61,787 nucleotides of DNA from Scedosporium boydii (lineage: Eukaryota > Ascomycota > Sordariomycetes > Microascales > Microascaceae). The DNA lies in assembly GCA_002221725.1 (NCBI GenBank), contig NJFT01000235.1, forward strand, positions 1-61,787, given 5' to 3'. Shown here one piece after another: positions 1 to 10,866 of this stretch; position 1 is the stretch's first letter; the number at the start of each line of letters is the position of its first letter. Below the pieces are notes generated by a model, which was given only the letters and a program-made list of their open reading frames with translations, was not told the DNA's origin and did no database searches. Both the position numbers and the translations under genes were made by a program.

Positions 1-50
<50 letters not shown>
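1..50. repeat. Poly-A run at window start
   Basis: The first 50 bases are all A. No gene ends directly beside it. It may be a true homopolymer or an assembly end, because the window also closes with a G run. Confidence 0.9.
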
Positions 51-53
<3 letters not shown>

Positions 54-280
54 CGGTCTGTATCCGGGGGATTGGGTAGGACTCCACCTACCCGCCATTT
101 CAACTTTTTGATATCCGGAGTAGACCACGGAATAGTCATGCATATATAATAGAATGAACTAAATTACACGCATATGATACGCTGTCGCTTCAAAGACAAA
201 AACACTGTCACTGTCACTTGTCCGATTTCCTATTTTCCATCCAAGCCTTTACCACAACCTCCAAAAGAACTTAGAACATT

Positions 281-772
281 ATGGCGACACCGGCATCAAA
301 CGGCGCGGTCGCGGAGGCTGCTCTACACCTTGAACTTGTTCACCATGATCCAGAGTCGGCCTTCGCTTTTATTCGCGACTCCCCCGGTGCTGTGCGGGTT
401 GAGACACAGATCTCCGAGTTCGCATCCAAGCATTTCAATTCTCCCTGCATCCATGCGAGGGTTGGGAACATTGTATTCCAGATCATCAAGCCCTCGCCGA
501 TGATGAAGACCTGGCACGAGGACCTCGAGAAATACGGCCCAGGTGTGCACAATATCACCTTCTATGTTCAAAACACTGAGGAAGTCAAGAAGAAGATGGC
601 CGAGAGAGGCGCCAGTGAAGTCTTTGACGCAACAATTCCGACCATGGGCCTCGATTTAGGAACAACCAAACCCAATCGCGTTGTGGTGATGGATGCTCAG
701 GAGCAGACTGGCTTGCGCTTCGAGTTTTGCGAGCCCGTCCCGGGTTGGCCGGTGGGCGGTGTCTTGCCTTGA
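281..772 (+). CDS. VOC-superfamily (glyoxalase/epimerase-like) protein
   Basis: Single-exon gene of 163 residues. It reads as a vicinal-oxygen-chelate fold: a first half starting ALHLELVHHD and a second half with HNITFYVQN near residue 90 and a closing FEF strand near residue 149. These are the usual positions of metal-binding His and Glu in methylmalonyl-CoA-epimerase-like proteins. VOC proteins use a divalent metal for isomerisation, lyase or dioxygenase chemistry, and the substrate cannot be told from sequence. No signal peptide or membrane segment is seen, so it is probably cytosolic. The ATG at 281 is chosen because the VOC strand begins about 16 residues later. Its nearest gene neighbour is the broken FAD monooxygenase at 5.3 kb, so a decayed metabolic cluster is possible but not shown. 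Confidence 0.75.
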   Translation: MATPASNGAVAEAALHLELVHHDPESAFAFIRDSPGAVRVETQISEFASKHFNSPCIHARVGNIVFQIIKPSPMMKTWHEDLEKYGPGVHNITFYVQNTEEVKKKMAERGASEVFDATIPTMGLDLGTTKPNRVVVMDAQEQTGLRFEFCEPVPGWPVGGVLP

Positions 773-1979
773 AATGGCTCGACCACCTTCTGAAATATAC
801 ACTGCCAATGTCATGGTCAGCCGGGTCCACGTCTACAAGCCCATGGCATCTTTCGGACAAATCGCAGGGTTTTTATCATTGCTCCTTGCTAAACCAAGTG
901 TGATAAAAAGTAGTTTAGCCCCCCAGTCAAGCGAAAGTATTGAATGCACGAACCAGCATATACTGCGGTCTTCATTCAATATGGCAGCCTCAAAACTCAA
1001 TAAACCATTCTCACCATTCGTGACACAAGTATAATCCCTCGATTGTAGTATGCTGTAAAAAAAAATAAAAGAGCTTTCTAGCTTGTAAAATGTCAATAGA
1101 ACTACATGGGGACGTTATAGGTTGCAATCTCGATGCTATTATCGTCTAGAGTTGTGGCACGTTAAGCCTTGGGGTTATGTGTGATTGTTTGGTCACCTTA
1201 TGGTAAAGACGAATTCTTCTCCGTTGCCCTGCTCGCGCGTATATTGAGAGGCTTGGGAAAACAGCCTAATGGAGAAGCAAGGCACGGATCGCTACAGGAA
1301 ATACAGATTAAATAGATGAAAAGAGACCATGAAACAAGAGCTTTTTGAGGGAGAATGTAGGCATTGTAGGTGGCTTGGGTCTACTGGTGGCGGGGGCTGG
1401 TGGGCAGTTCGCTCGGGTGCTGCAGTATGTTATGGTTTTGATAACTACTGTGTCCATGAAGAAGTACATAGTAGCTATAGTCATGTCATGCAAGCTAACC
1501 ATGCCCTATAAAAAGAATAAGGGTTAAGAAGATTAATAAGGAGCCTTAAGAGAGCTCTGCATAACTTCGAATGCTATTTAATTTCATTGAGAAAAAAAGG
1601 TGAGAGTGTTTGAGGGAGGAAAGTAAAGAAATCTGAGAACCATATTAGAGTAGAACATTAGAAGAAACATTGCTTTATATTCATCGTAGAATAACTCTAG
1701 CATAATCTCAGCCTATAGGTGTTAAATTGACCAGCAAAGTTTTGCCCAGTGGCGTTATCAATCCTAGGTCAAGGGCAATTGATATGTAAAGCAATAGCTT
1801 GCGTTGGTAAGCTAAGGACTGGACTTCCCTACAAGCCTCTAAAGCCACCACATATTTTTCTCGGAAATTCGTAAAATGCAAGATGTCATCAATGATACTA
1901 ATTAAATCAAAGACGAGAAGTGCATAGACTAAAATCCATCCCCAGATTCAAAGCTAAGTTCTAGTATCATCAAGGCTGA

Positions 1980-2340
1980 GTAAGGGCTGGTGGAAGCTGA
2001 GCGCAGCTGATAGGGGGTAAGCAACGCAAAGATGTGTGGTCGCTATTAGCTGGAAACCCTAGAACATCTCGCTGTCCGCTGCCCTAAATTATAGAGTAAT
2101 AAATGGAGAACCTTTGAGGCATTGTGGGCTAAACACCATATATCCATCGCTTTGCTGAGGCCTCAAGGTACCTGGAGATCACAGGAGCTTGGCTGAATAG
2201 ATGCTTCATCCAAGGCCACCACCAGAGTCCAGGCCAGCAGAGCAGCTCACAAGGGCTAATGAAGGCTATAAAGATCCTGCCCCAGATGCGGGGGCAGAAT
2301 CACCCCCCAGACCCCTTTTCACCCAGCTAGCCTTCCAAAA
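1980..2340 (+). mobile_element. Probable decayed non-LTR retrotransposon fragment
   Basis: Around 2036-2087 one plus-strand frame reads MCGRY, a stop, then LETLEHLAVRCPKL. This resembles the zinc-knuckle motif that follows the reverse transcriptase in fungal LINE-like elements (C-G...E-T-L-E-H-L...C-P). The same frame continues with several stops, and no intact reverse transcriptase is visible nearby. The element is therefore only a relic, and its ends cannot be set. The call rests on one short motif. Confidence 0.3.
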
Positions 2341-4300
2341 CAACACCAGTAACATTATTATCACCACACGGTAAACCCTTCCCAAGGGATATCATCCCCG
2401 GTCAGTGGGAAACTGAGAACTGGCTTTATATGCGTTGGCTGCGGGAGAGAGCACGCACTAGGAACGTAGTATGTTAGTTTATTACCTTAAGGTCTTTATC
2501 ACATGTAAGCTCTTTCGTAGGGGACCTGCTTGCCCACGTATCGGGGCGTATAGCGTAAGATGAACAGTAATGATATATACACATCAGCAACATCAGCCAT
2601 CATTTTAAATGCAGTCACCGGTCAAAGCCTTGCTATATTTATCTAAGTGAACATTATTAAGACGATGGTTGTAGATCGAGCAGTATATCGCCGCTAAGCA
2701 CATCAACCTACTCCGTTGCCAGCTCCTTATACTTATATTCATTTTAAGATACCCTCACCTGCACTAAATACATTGCGAGAATGCCTCTATGTCACAACAA
2801 GGGGGTGGGGCGTGCCATTTACGAACGCCTTCCAAGCTAAGGAAACTAAGCTGGGAGGGTGAGCTGAGCTGGAAGATCTGGGTAAGAGAGGCTCCCGAAT
2901 AGGTATATAAATGAAAGAGGAGGTCGCGGTGATGTTGAGTTCTTTGACAACGTCACCTTAAGTGGATTTGAGCAGAGTCCCCACTTCCGCTCGACATTCG
3001 GCACAGCATTGAATGTAGAAACCTGTTTCAAGTCAAGGGTAGTGATGATTCTTCGATGATATGTTGTCGAATGCTGGTGAAGGTTAGATGCTTGACACAT
3101 TTAGTTCTCGTAGTTCTGAATTGCCACTTCATGGGTGCTTAAAGAAACCGCTCGTACCGACTGCTAATCTTGATGAATGGAAATGGCTCGAATCTACAGG
3201 AACTATTCAGCGACAAGACCAACAAAGTTCAACGCTTGGTGCAAGTACCTACTTTCTAAACCAGGTAGACGTATCGCCAAGGTATCACTCGAATATACGC
3301 TGCCTACGCACTTGGCAGAACGTAGTAATGATGTGCAGCGGAAAGCGTACGTTCAATTGAGAACGTCTACTAAGGGCGTTACAGCATTGAGTCTGAGCTA
3401 AACAGACACGGGGGGAGGGGGAGGGGGCGCTCTTAAGTATTCCAATGTCCCGCAGCCCGATCCACTCCTGCGTTCCTACCTCCAGGCCGAAGGACGTCAC
3501 CGCATGCAGCCATTCCTTTACGATTAGAACCACAACAGCAGACACTCTGATCAATCAAAAGCCAAATCATTTACATATCTACGAAAGTGAGGCGAACGAC
3601 ATGACCTCGGGAAATAATGAGGCGGTACGCTCTGGTATCCAATTGATTGGATACGGATGAATCTGTGTCATCCTTCCACAACCACCATCCTGCATGATGG
3701 ATGTCGATTGCGTAACAACATTAGCTGCACCTAAGCAGGCAGCAGAGGTATACATACTGTGAGCAAGCGACGTAACGAGGCAGGGGCAGCGGGGTCCGCG
3801 AGCAAACAGGAGTCAGAATGACTGTCTCATCCCATCCCTTTGAGTGCGAGAGCGAGAAGGCTGCACTCAGTTAGTACAAATGTCGCAGGCCTCGCACCTC
3901 TTGTCAGACCCGCACCCTGTTACGCTCTTAACACGACTTCAAGGGATACCAGATGGATACGGCTGGTGTTAGGCTCGTAGGTGCCTATTATAAAGTAAGT
4001 GAGGCAGTCGAGCAGTATTCACTAGATATAGGTGGGTAGTGGGTATGCAAGTGTAAGGGGTAGTTGCACTTGAATTGACTACTAAAGAGCCTAGAGGAAC
4101 TACTAGTGTCGAGGCGGAGTCTGCAGCTTTATGTAGACATCAATTGATGATTCCCTCTAGCTCTTCTAGGTGATGGAAGCGCTCGACAGTCGTCCTCATC
4201 AGATTACAGTTGACTGCGACTTGGCTTCCTTCCCGTTTTCTGCTGGACGCTACTTCCTTTCGGGCCTGCATAAAGGTCGGCTCGCAACACACTCCACCAG

Positions 4301-4302
<2 letters not shown>

Positions 4303-4330
<28 letters not shown>
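4303..4330. repeat. T28 homopolymer
   Basis: Uninterrupted run of 28 T within non-coding DNA. It could be the poly-A tail footprint of a retroposed sequence on the minus strand, but no target-site duplication is obvious. Confidence 0.9.
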
Positions 4331-4334
<4 letters not shown>

Positions 4335-5266
4335 GGAGAATGGACAGCAAGTAATAGCATGTCCGTCCTTCTGCGCTTGCATGCGGGGTGCGCCGGAGCA
4401 ACTCTATGTAACATCGCAAACTTCAATGCACCACTTTTGTGCCGTTCTTCGTTGTCCTTAAGCCCCCACCAGTATACTACTTTATTAAAAGTATCCTTCC
4501 CTCAGCATTGATACTTGCGCGGGAGCGCCCAGGATTTCTCTGAGTGGCCTTGGATGTGTCACTGACATGGCCCCGCCTGTCATCAAGCGTAGGCTTGCAC
4601 CTTGCTAACCTTAGTTGTGACATAGAAGTAGTTTCAAGTAGCTTACCCAGGCCACCCTGGCACAGATATAGCTTCGTTCCACGGGCCACGAATGCACCGG
4701 GTTTCACGAAGCAAGGAAGATTCGCCGTGCAGCTTGGCAGGGCGTGTGTGGCGTCAACGCCCGCTTGAGTCGCTTAAAAGAGATACTTTCCTTAGTACAG
4801 GGTAAAGACGTGACGCAGCTAATTCGCAGGGAAGTACTCAGTTGTCGTTCAACTAACACGCAATGTATCGTCGCATTTCTTTCATTGATTCAATTGAAGC
4901 TGGGGCATTCGCCACTGTCTAAAAATCCTGCCCATCAAATCCTGCGGAGCGTAAACGAGCTGCCAGAAATGTCGCCTTCGCAAGCGAGAATTTTAAAATG
5001 AAAGCAATCTGTTGATATATTCTTCCCTCTTCCTCCGAGATAGCGGCCGAAATCACACGATATTTGTGACGAAGTGACCTGATGAAACGTGGATGGAGTG
5101 AGGACTGTGAACCCAGAAGGCCATGTCGTTATCCCGAACGTAAATGACACCATCTGGCTGTCTACCTATCGTCACTTATCAGATCGCATTTCAGCCCCAA
5201 TTACTCCCCCAACTTGACGAGACTACGAGAGTGAGGCTGCTAAATGCCTCTGCCCAATTAAGAGAT

Positions 5267-6681
5267 ATGGCACTCGAAAAGTTCAAGGCAATCGTTATCG
5301 GGGGCGGGCCCGCAGGGCTAACGGCCGCCCACGTCCTCTACAAGGCAGGAATCGACTTTGTGGTCCTCGAAGCGAGAGACAAAGTGGTTATCGACCGCGG
5401 CGCGGCTATGGTTCTTGGTCCGCAGAATCTCAGGGTCATACGTCAGCTGGGGCTTTACGATAAGCTGCTCGAGATTGGTGCCGAGTTGCTCTCCGTCAAG
5501 GGGTTCCTCCAAAACGGGCGTGTGTTCAAGGATGTGCCGGAATTGGAAGCTTTCAAAGAAAAGTGAGCATGTTCTGGTCGTCTCTCTACTCTGTGAACTG
5601 GGTGCCCGAAAAAAAATTGTCATCTTTGCTAACCAAATTCGCTGGAAGCCATGGTATTGGTTTGGTCGCATTCCATCGTGCACAGCTTGTTCAGTTTTTC
5701 CACGACAATCTCCCCGACGAGGCCAAGGCGCGCTACCTGACAAATAAGAAAGTCACCAGCATCGAATCGGGCGAGCAAGGAGTCAAGGTAACAGCAGCCG
5801 ACGGGTCTGTCTACGAAGGCTCCATCGTCATCGGAGCGGACGGCGTGCACAGCGTGACCCGCAAGATAGTGCGGGATCTGGCCCTCGCAGAAGACCCCAA
5901 GAGGGAGTAGGACCCGGAGAACCCGTTCCCCGCCGAGTATAGGTGCCTTTGGTTCAGCTTTCCGCCCCCGACCGAGCCGGGTCAGGCCTTCGAGACGCCG
6001 GGCAAGGATCTGTCCACCATGTATCTAACCGGTCGAGACCGCGGCTGGATCATGCTCTACGATAGGTTCCCGAAGCCGACGACTGAGAGACACGTCTACG
6101 ACGACAAGGACGTGGAGGATTTTGTGGCGAAAGTGGCCGAGTACCCTGTCACGGAAACCCTCAAGGTCAAGGATCTATTCGAGAAGCGGCAGACAGCGGG
6201 CTTGTCTGATCTGGGAGAAGGCATCGCGAAGCATTGGAGTTGGGGCCGAATCGTCTTCGTCGGGGATGCCATCCACAAGTTTACGCCGAATGCAGGTTTA
6301 GGGCTGAGCAATGCTATACAGGACATCGTGGCACTCACTAACGGCTTGCATACCGTGATAAAAGCAGCGCCTGACGGACAGCCCGATAATGAGACTCTCT
6401 CGGAGGTATTCAGGACGTACCGAGAGCAAAGACTGGAGGGATTACAGCAAGACTACGACCGATCGGCGCTCGTTACGAGACTCCAGGCTTGGAGGAGTCG
6501 TCTACATTACTTCCTTTCCCGTTTCGTTTTCTCGTGGCCTTTTATCTCTAGATTTGTCGTCAATCGTGTTGTATCGCCTGTTGTTAGGAAGGGCCTGGTG
6601 CTTAGTTATGTGCCTGGCATAGATTTGCCAAAGGGCAGGATAAGCTGGGAGCACCAGATTCCGACTGCCAAGGTTGTGTAA
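5267..6681 (+). pseudogene. FAD-dependent monooxygenase with in-frame TAG
   Basis: Two exons, 5267-5562 and 5649-6681, joined by an 86-bp GT-AG intron with a CTAAC branch site. Splicing restores a KENHGIG junction. Near the N terminus is the Rossmann motif GGGPAGLTAAHVLYKAG. A conserved HRAQLVQFF follows the junction, then VIGADGVHS, and GDAIHKFTPNAGLG binds the FAD. The C-terminal hydrophobic tail (FLSRFVFSWPF onward) fits fungal group A monooxygenases, often found in secondary metabolism. Read through, the protein would have about 442 residues, normal for the family. TAG at 5908-5910 interrupts it just after GADGVHS, with the same frame open on both sides, so the copy should be truncated at roughly half length unless the base is an error. 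No plausible intron removes the stop. Confidence 0.8.
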
Positions 6682-7252
6682 GGAGTGCCTGGTTATAAGC
6701 CCTCAATGGCAGCGAGGGACCCTACATGGTTCTGGGCCAGAAGGTTAGTGGTTGAGAGGATGTCTGGACATGAGAATGAATGTATCCTAACATATTCCTG
6801 ATGGAGGATACCTACATTACTATTTTCTCTAAGTATACAATTTCGGGCCCCATCTTTTACGTCTAGATAATGAAGGCTAGTATTACAAAGTCATCTGAGT
6901 AGACAAATCGATGAGTCGTGTTTGGCTGACTCGTTTAGCCTACTCTTGTGAAGAGGTGATTGGGTTGGGGGGAACTATCTGATTTCTATAGAACCCTATG
7001 CCAACATATTATTGAGAAGCGCGGTCCCGGAGAACAGTGAATCATGAGCGGCCTAGACTGGGTGCTAAAGCTTGTAGGCAGTCTTCCTTACTAGCCAACC
7101 ACCTTGACCTCCGGCACCAGTTGGCCCGCCCAGGTTTGAACCGCAGGATAGCCAGGTAGCACTACCGACACCCCGGGCGCTCCTTGTGCTTCCCAAATTT
7201 CTTGATCCAACATCAGAAGTGATGGTGTGCGAATGAATGACAGCGTGTCAAA
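6682..7252. other. Intergenic, nothing recognised
   Basis: Short gap between the convergent ends of the FAD monooxygenase and the E2-like gene. No gene, tRNA or clear repeat is seen. Confidence 0.5.
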
Positions 7253-8011
7253 CTAGGGTGTACACGACTCATGGCCTTCTCCACTAGATTCAGGGGCATA
7301 AATTGGCCGTCGCGTGCCCGCCCCGTGAGCATATCTTTGAGTCCAGTCCTCTGCCGTCTCCTCCAAGCTTTGAACTGACCATATTCTGTTGTCAAACTTG
7401 TCCTCCAGGCTCGTCCATCCACAATATCTCAAGATGCGAGTAATAAAGTAGGCCACTTTCCGACAAATGGGATATCTATCCACTCCGTGTTCGGATATGA
7501 GTAGCACGCCGCCGCTAGGTACGAAAAATCGAGCATGGACATAGCCGTTTGTGCATACCAATGGGTGGCAGACCCGCGTCATGAATCGTAAATTAACATG
7601 GCAAACAGAAACCAGAGTCTCATCGCTTTCGATAATTTTAGCATCGCTAATCCAGAATTGGATGCAGAACTGGCCGCCCGAATAAGCCGTATCTTCCGGG
7701 CCATCGATTATCATTTCAATGCGCATATCGGGTTCATCACTGCCATACATTTTGATACCCGAAACAAACTTCCAGGAAACTGTATCCAGCCCAGGCACCG
7801 AGTCTCGGCCTTGAAGCTCTGCCTGGGTCTGTCCACCGGTGTCCCATTCGGGTTGGGCAGTGCTCTGGCTACCAGACTCAAGTCTGAGTCTAGCCGATAG
7901 AGAGGAGAAGTTGGTGTTCCCGGGAGCGCTTCTACACAAGTCGGTGGGAACGGAGACTTCACTCAGCTGCGACCTCGCCGAGTAAAAGGCAGTGGAGACG
8001 CTAGGCATCAA
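7253..8011 (-). pseudogene. E2-like (UBC-fold) domain lacking the catalytic Cys
   Basis: About 250 residues open on the minus strand. After a Ser-rich linker comes a ubiquitin-conjugating core: DMRIEMIIDGPEDTAYSGG matches the E2 beta-sheet signature (GPEDT-Y-GG-F). NLRFMTRVCHPLVCTNG matches the F-TRI-HPN--NG stretch, and SLEETAEDWTQRYA matches the closing helix (E--A-EWT-KYA). In active E2s the segment after NG carries the thioester cysteine (ICLDIL-like). Here it reads YVHARFFVPSG, so that cysteine is missing, as in UEV-type variants. The frame is continuous upstream with the HeLo gene except for the TGA at 8062-8060. If it is a separate gene, the first ATG is at 8008. Function is unknown; ubiquitin binding or a scaffold role is only inference. 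Confidence 0.6.
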
Positions 8012-8059
8012 GCTTTGAAGACGAGCTCCAATGGATACCGAAAGAGGAGACGATTCGGT

Positions 8060-8798
8060 TCAAGCTTCCTGGATCTCCTGTAGATCCTGGATGTCGTCGA
8101 TGTCAGCAATGGTTTCGTTCGCAATTTGCCTCTCGCGTTCAGAGTCGACAAAACCCGAGCTTAGACTGCGCAACCCCGTGACAAGCTCCGTCAGGTCTCG
8201 CACTAGCCTGTCTAGCTTATCTTCGTCTCGAATGGCCCATTTCGCTTTTGTCCATAGGGATGAGCTTTGTTGGCGTTGCTTGATCTCGGCCCGTGCTTGC
8301 AGGACCGCTGCCTCCAGTAGTGTGCTACAATGACTGCCACTCCTCTCCCCCCGTCTCGGGTGGATCCTTTCTAAAGTGGCGACGGAAAACCCGCCGAAAT
8401 TCTTCATATCTAGGCCGAAAAACGCTTGCTGAAATTCCCGAGGAAAGCAACCGGTTTGGAATGGCTTGCGGCCGTCGCACGTCGTCATCGAGCAATCTCA
8501 CCCCATACTTGAGGGCTAATCGATCCGTCTCCGAAAGAATAAGATAGATTTCCGTCAAGACCTGAAGTACAATGGCTCTCGTGTCGGGCTCATCTAGCTT
8601 CTCATGGTATCCCTTCTCCGTACCAAAACCCACACTCTTTCCCCAGTTCACGAAGAGAGTTCGTTGGAGATCGAGCTTCGTGCGGAGACGGGTGAAGGAC
8701 TGGGCGTAACCCTGGCCGGCGTCGACGAAGGCCCAGACATCAAGTGTTGCGCTGAAAAGTCCGGAAAGCCCGAGAATACCAAGCGCAAGCTCGGCCAT
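8060..8798 (-). pseudogene. HeLo-domain (HET-S/LopB-like) protein, frameshifted
   Basis: Begins MAELALGILGLSGLFSATLD at the ATG at 8798, the hydrophobic first helix typical of the HeLo (prion-inhibition and propagation) domain. LKYGVRLL follows mid-domain, then LWTKAKWAIRDEDKLDRLV, the WAI-D--K---L segment. HeLo domains are membrane-targeting cell-death effectors in HET-S-type incompatibility. The first ~150 codons lie in one frame and the WAIRDEDK half in another. The switch falls near a G6 run at 8347-8352, where one base fewer joins them well, and no good splice pair does so. The frame then ends at TGA 8062-8060, but the same frame continues into the E2-like domain. Probably a decayed gene, unless the indel is a sequencing error. 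Confidence 0.7.
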
Positions 8799-10866
8799 GG
8801 TCAATCTTTAGCGTCAGAAGCGCATTTCTTCTGAAAATGCAATCTACAGGCTCATGAAAGAAGGCGAGGAGGCTACAAGAGTGGGGAAACAACCCAGTCA
8901 GCTCAGAATCTATTGAATTTTCACGCTGAACAAATCAGAGCACAGAACCACCCTTGGCTCCTTCATTTTTTAGGGTGGACCAGGGAGTTCTGAAAACAGA
9001 AGTGGAAAAACTACGACTCAAACAAAGAAGGCTGTTGTATTATTATCAATAAGTATAGTATATAGCTGAATGATTTGATTTTTATTTACATTTTTTCTTA
9101 ATATTTTGTATGCAATAATATATAATAAGAAACATCAGTTGCTAGCTGTCCCTTTGCACTTGGGCCCACGACGGCCAGGTCGAACTTTAGCACTAAGAAC
9201 CCGAACTTGCGGGACCCAAATAAGAGATGGAGGGATGACGGCTTAGCCGACAATGGCCCTGATCGCGTTAACGGCTGGGTATCGTATTGAAGTAAGACAC
9301 TTTTGGTACGGCCGAGTTTACTTAGATGTTACTGGGCAGAGGGTGACTCTTGGGGCTCCCCGATCGGAGTATCTGACAACATGTATAGGGAGGGCAGAGT
9401 AGAAGGTGTAAAGTTGGTTCGGTTATTTTATTTTATTTTATTTTATATTGTTTTCGCCTTATCTTATTACGTTTTGTTCAGTGTGTTTGAGTGGGATTTT
9501 CCCTCTGGTTAATAACATGACTCTGCAGCGACCATTCCTCCGCTGTTTTAGTCCATATTTTAGCTGGCCCACCTTGCTAGCTCTGCAGTTAGTTTACCGC
9601 TAGGGACATATGTAGCAGTCAGTGAACCAGAGAAGATCGTAAGTGAGATCACCCAGCTCCCACTGAATATCCTGCACCTTCAACCTCGAGAACTCAGGTG
9701 AGATGGCCGCCCCTGTTGCCTAGGCTCCTTGTCGTTCCAACACGACCGCAGCAAACCTCCATCGCCATCGTTCGACCGCACCTCGTCTGGTTCGGCGATG
9801 ATCATGATACCGCGAGTCCACCCATTGTATATGGAGTCCTCCGCCCCGGGCGGTCGCGCTCTCCAGTTTTGCTGCATATAGCGGTCGGCCCGGCCCATGG
9901 CGCGATGCACCGCGCGGCACGCTCCTCGTCACTCACGTCGGGTGCGAGGGTGAGTCCGTAGACGTCGATGAGCTTCATTCGAATCGGGGCCTGACCCCCG
10001 GTGGAAGGAGGCCTGGCAGGAGGATCTGGCTGCGGCGACGAAGACATTGAAGACATGGTGTGAAATTGGACACCGGAACACGAGATGCAATTTCTGTTCT
10101 TTGGGCCGGTGTCTCGTTCAAATGTGAAAGGGGGGGTTTGTCTGTTTGATGCTGTTGGTTGTTGGACCTCGCCGTCACTCGCTTGATCCGGAGTAATTAA
10201 CTGAGGTGCAGGTGTCGCAGGAAAGGATCCGATCACTGGGTTATATAAATATGGATAGGTAAATATTTATGAACGGGAGATTTTGATTGTTATGCACCTC
10301 TGTTATAAGTCACCTTGCTCACACCAAGCAGCGAACTGTTTTCACAACATTCAGCGATTGTGATCCGTCGACGCCACATCTCGCCACCTAGCTCTCTCGT
10401 TCTCGTTCGGCTATCGTTGTCCACTGAGCTCATATTTATTAACGGTCTCACAGGGTCTTTTTGTTTATCCGTCATACGATCTGAGTTCAGGCACGAGACC
10501 TATAAAGAATCGACCCAAGAGGGTTTCCGCTGATACGACGGGGATTCATTATCTGAGAGAGACACGAGTCGGAGCATGGCTGAACGAACCATTTCAGATG
10601 ATGTAGAGAACTCATTCAGGACCAGATCTTGTGATTTACCAGCTAGGGATAAGAAATCTTCTTGGATGGGGTTGCACGATGGTGAGGGAGAGGTTCGCGG
10701 TTGACGGTTCGGGGACAATGACTTGAAAAGAGTGCTAAGGACGTATAGTCTTAGAATATAATCCGCAGTCTGCCCCTTCCAAACCAGATTTTAGGATTGC
10801 TAAGAAAATGCAGTGTAATGCACTGAGTCCTCCTTCGAGTCCCTACAGTCCCCGCGTAGAAAATAC
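8799..10866. other. Intergenic, low-information
   Basis: About 2 kb with a TTTTA pentamer repeat and one minus-strand open frame at 9802-10236 that I do not trust as a gene (rich in Pro, Ser and Arg, no family match). Nothing else is supported. Confidence 0.5.
9423..9447. repeat. (TTTTA)n microsatellite
   Basis: About five tandem copies of a TTTTA unit in AT-rich intergenic DNA. Confidence 0.85.

Larger units (their letters stand above)
773..5266. other. Gene-poor stretch
   Basis: About 4.5 kb with only short shadow frames. It holds a likely retrotransposon relic near 2.0-2.3 kb and a T28 run at 4.3 kb, both listed separately. I see no other gene with recognisable protein features on either strand. 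Confidence 0.6.

Noticed and set aside
5908..5943. Intron removing the TAG of the FAD monooxygenase
   Set aside because: The only GT-AG pair here (GTAGGA to ATAG) gives a span of about 36 bp, too short for a spliceosomal intron in these fungi, and it would delete conserved sequence.
8060..8140. Intron removing the TGA between HeLo and E2-like parts
   Set aside because: No acceptable donor lies before the TGA. The first fair GT is after it.
9802..10236. 144-codon minus-strand open frame
   Set aside because: Pro/Ser/Arg-rich with no family features, signal peptide or splice support. Probably non-coding, although a short exon cannot be excluded.
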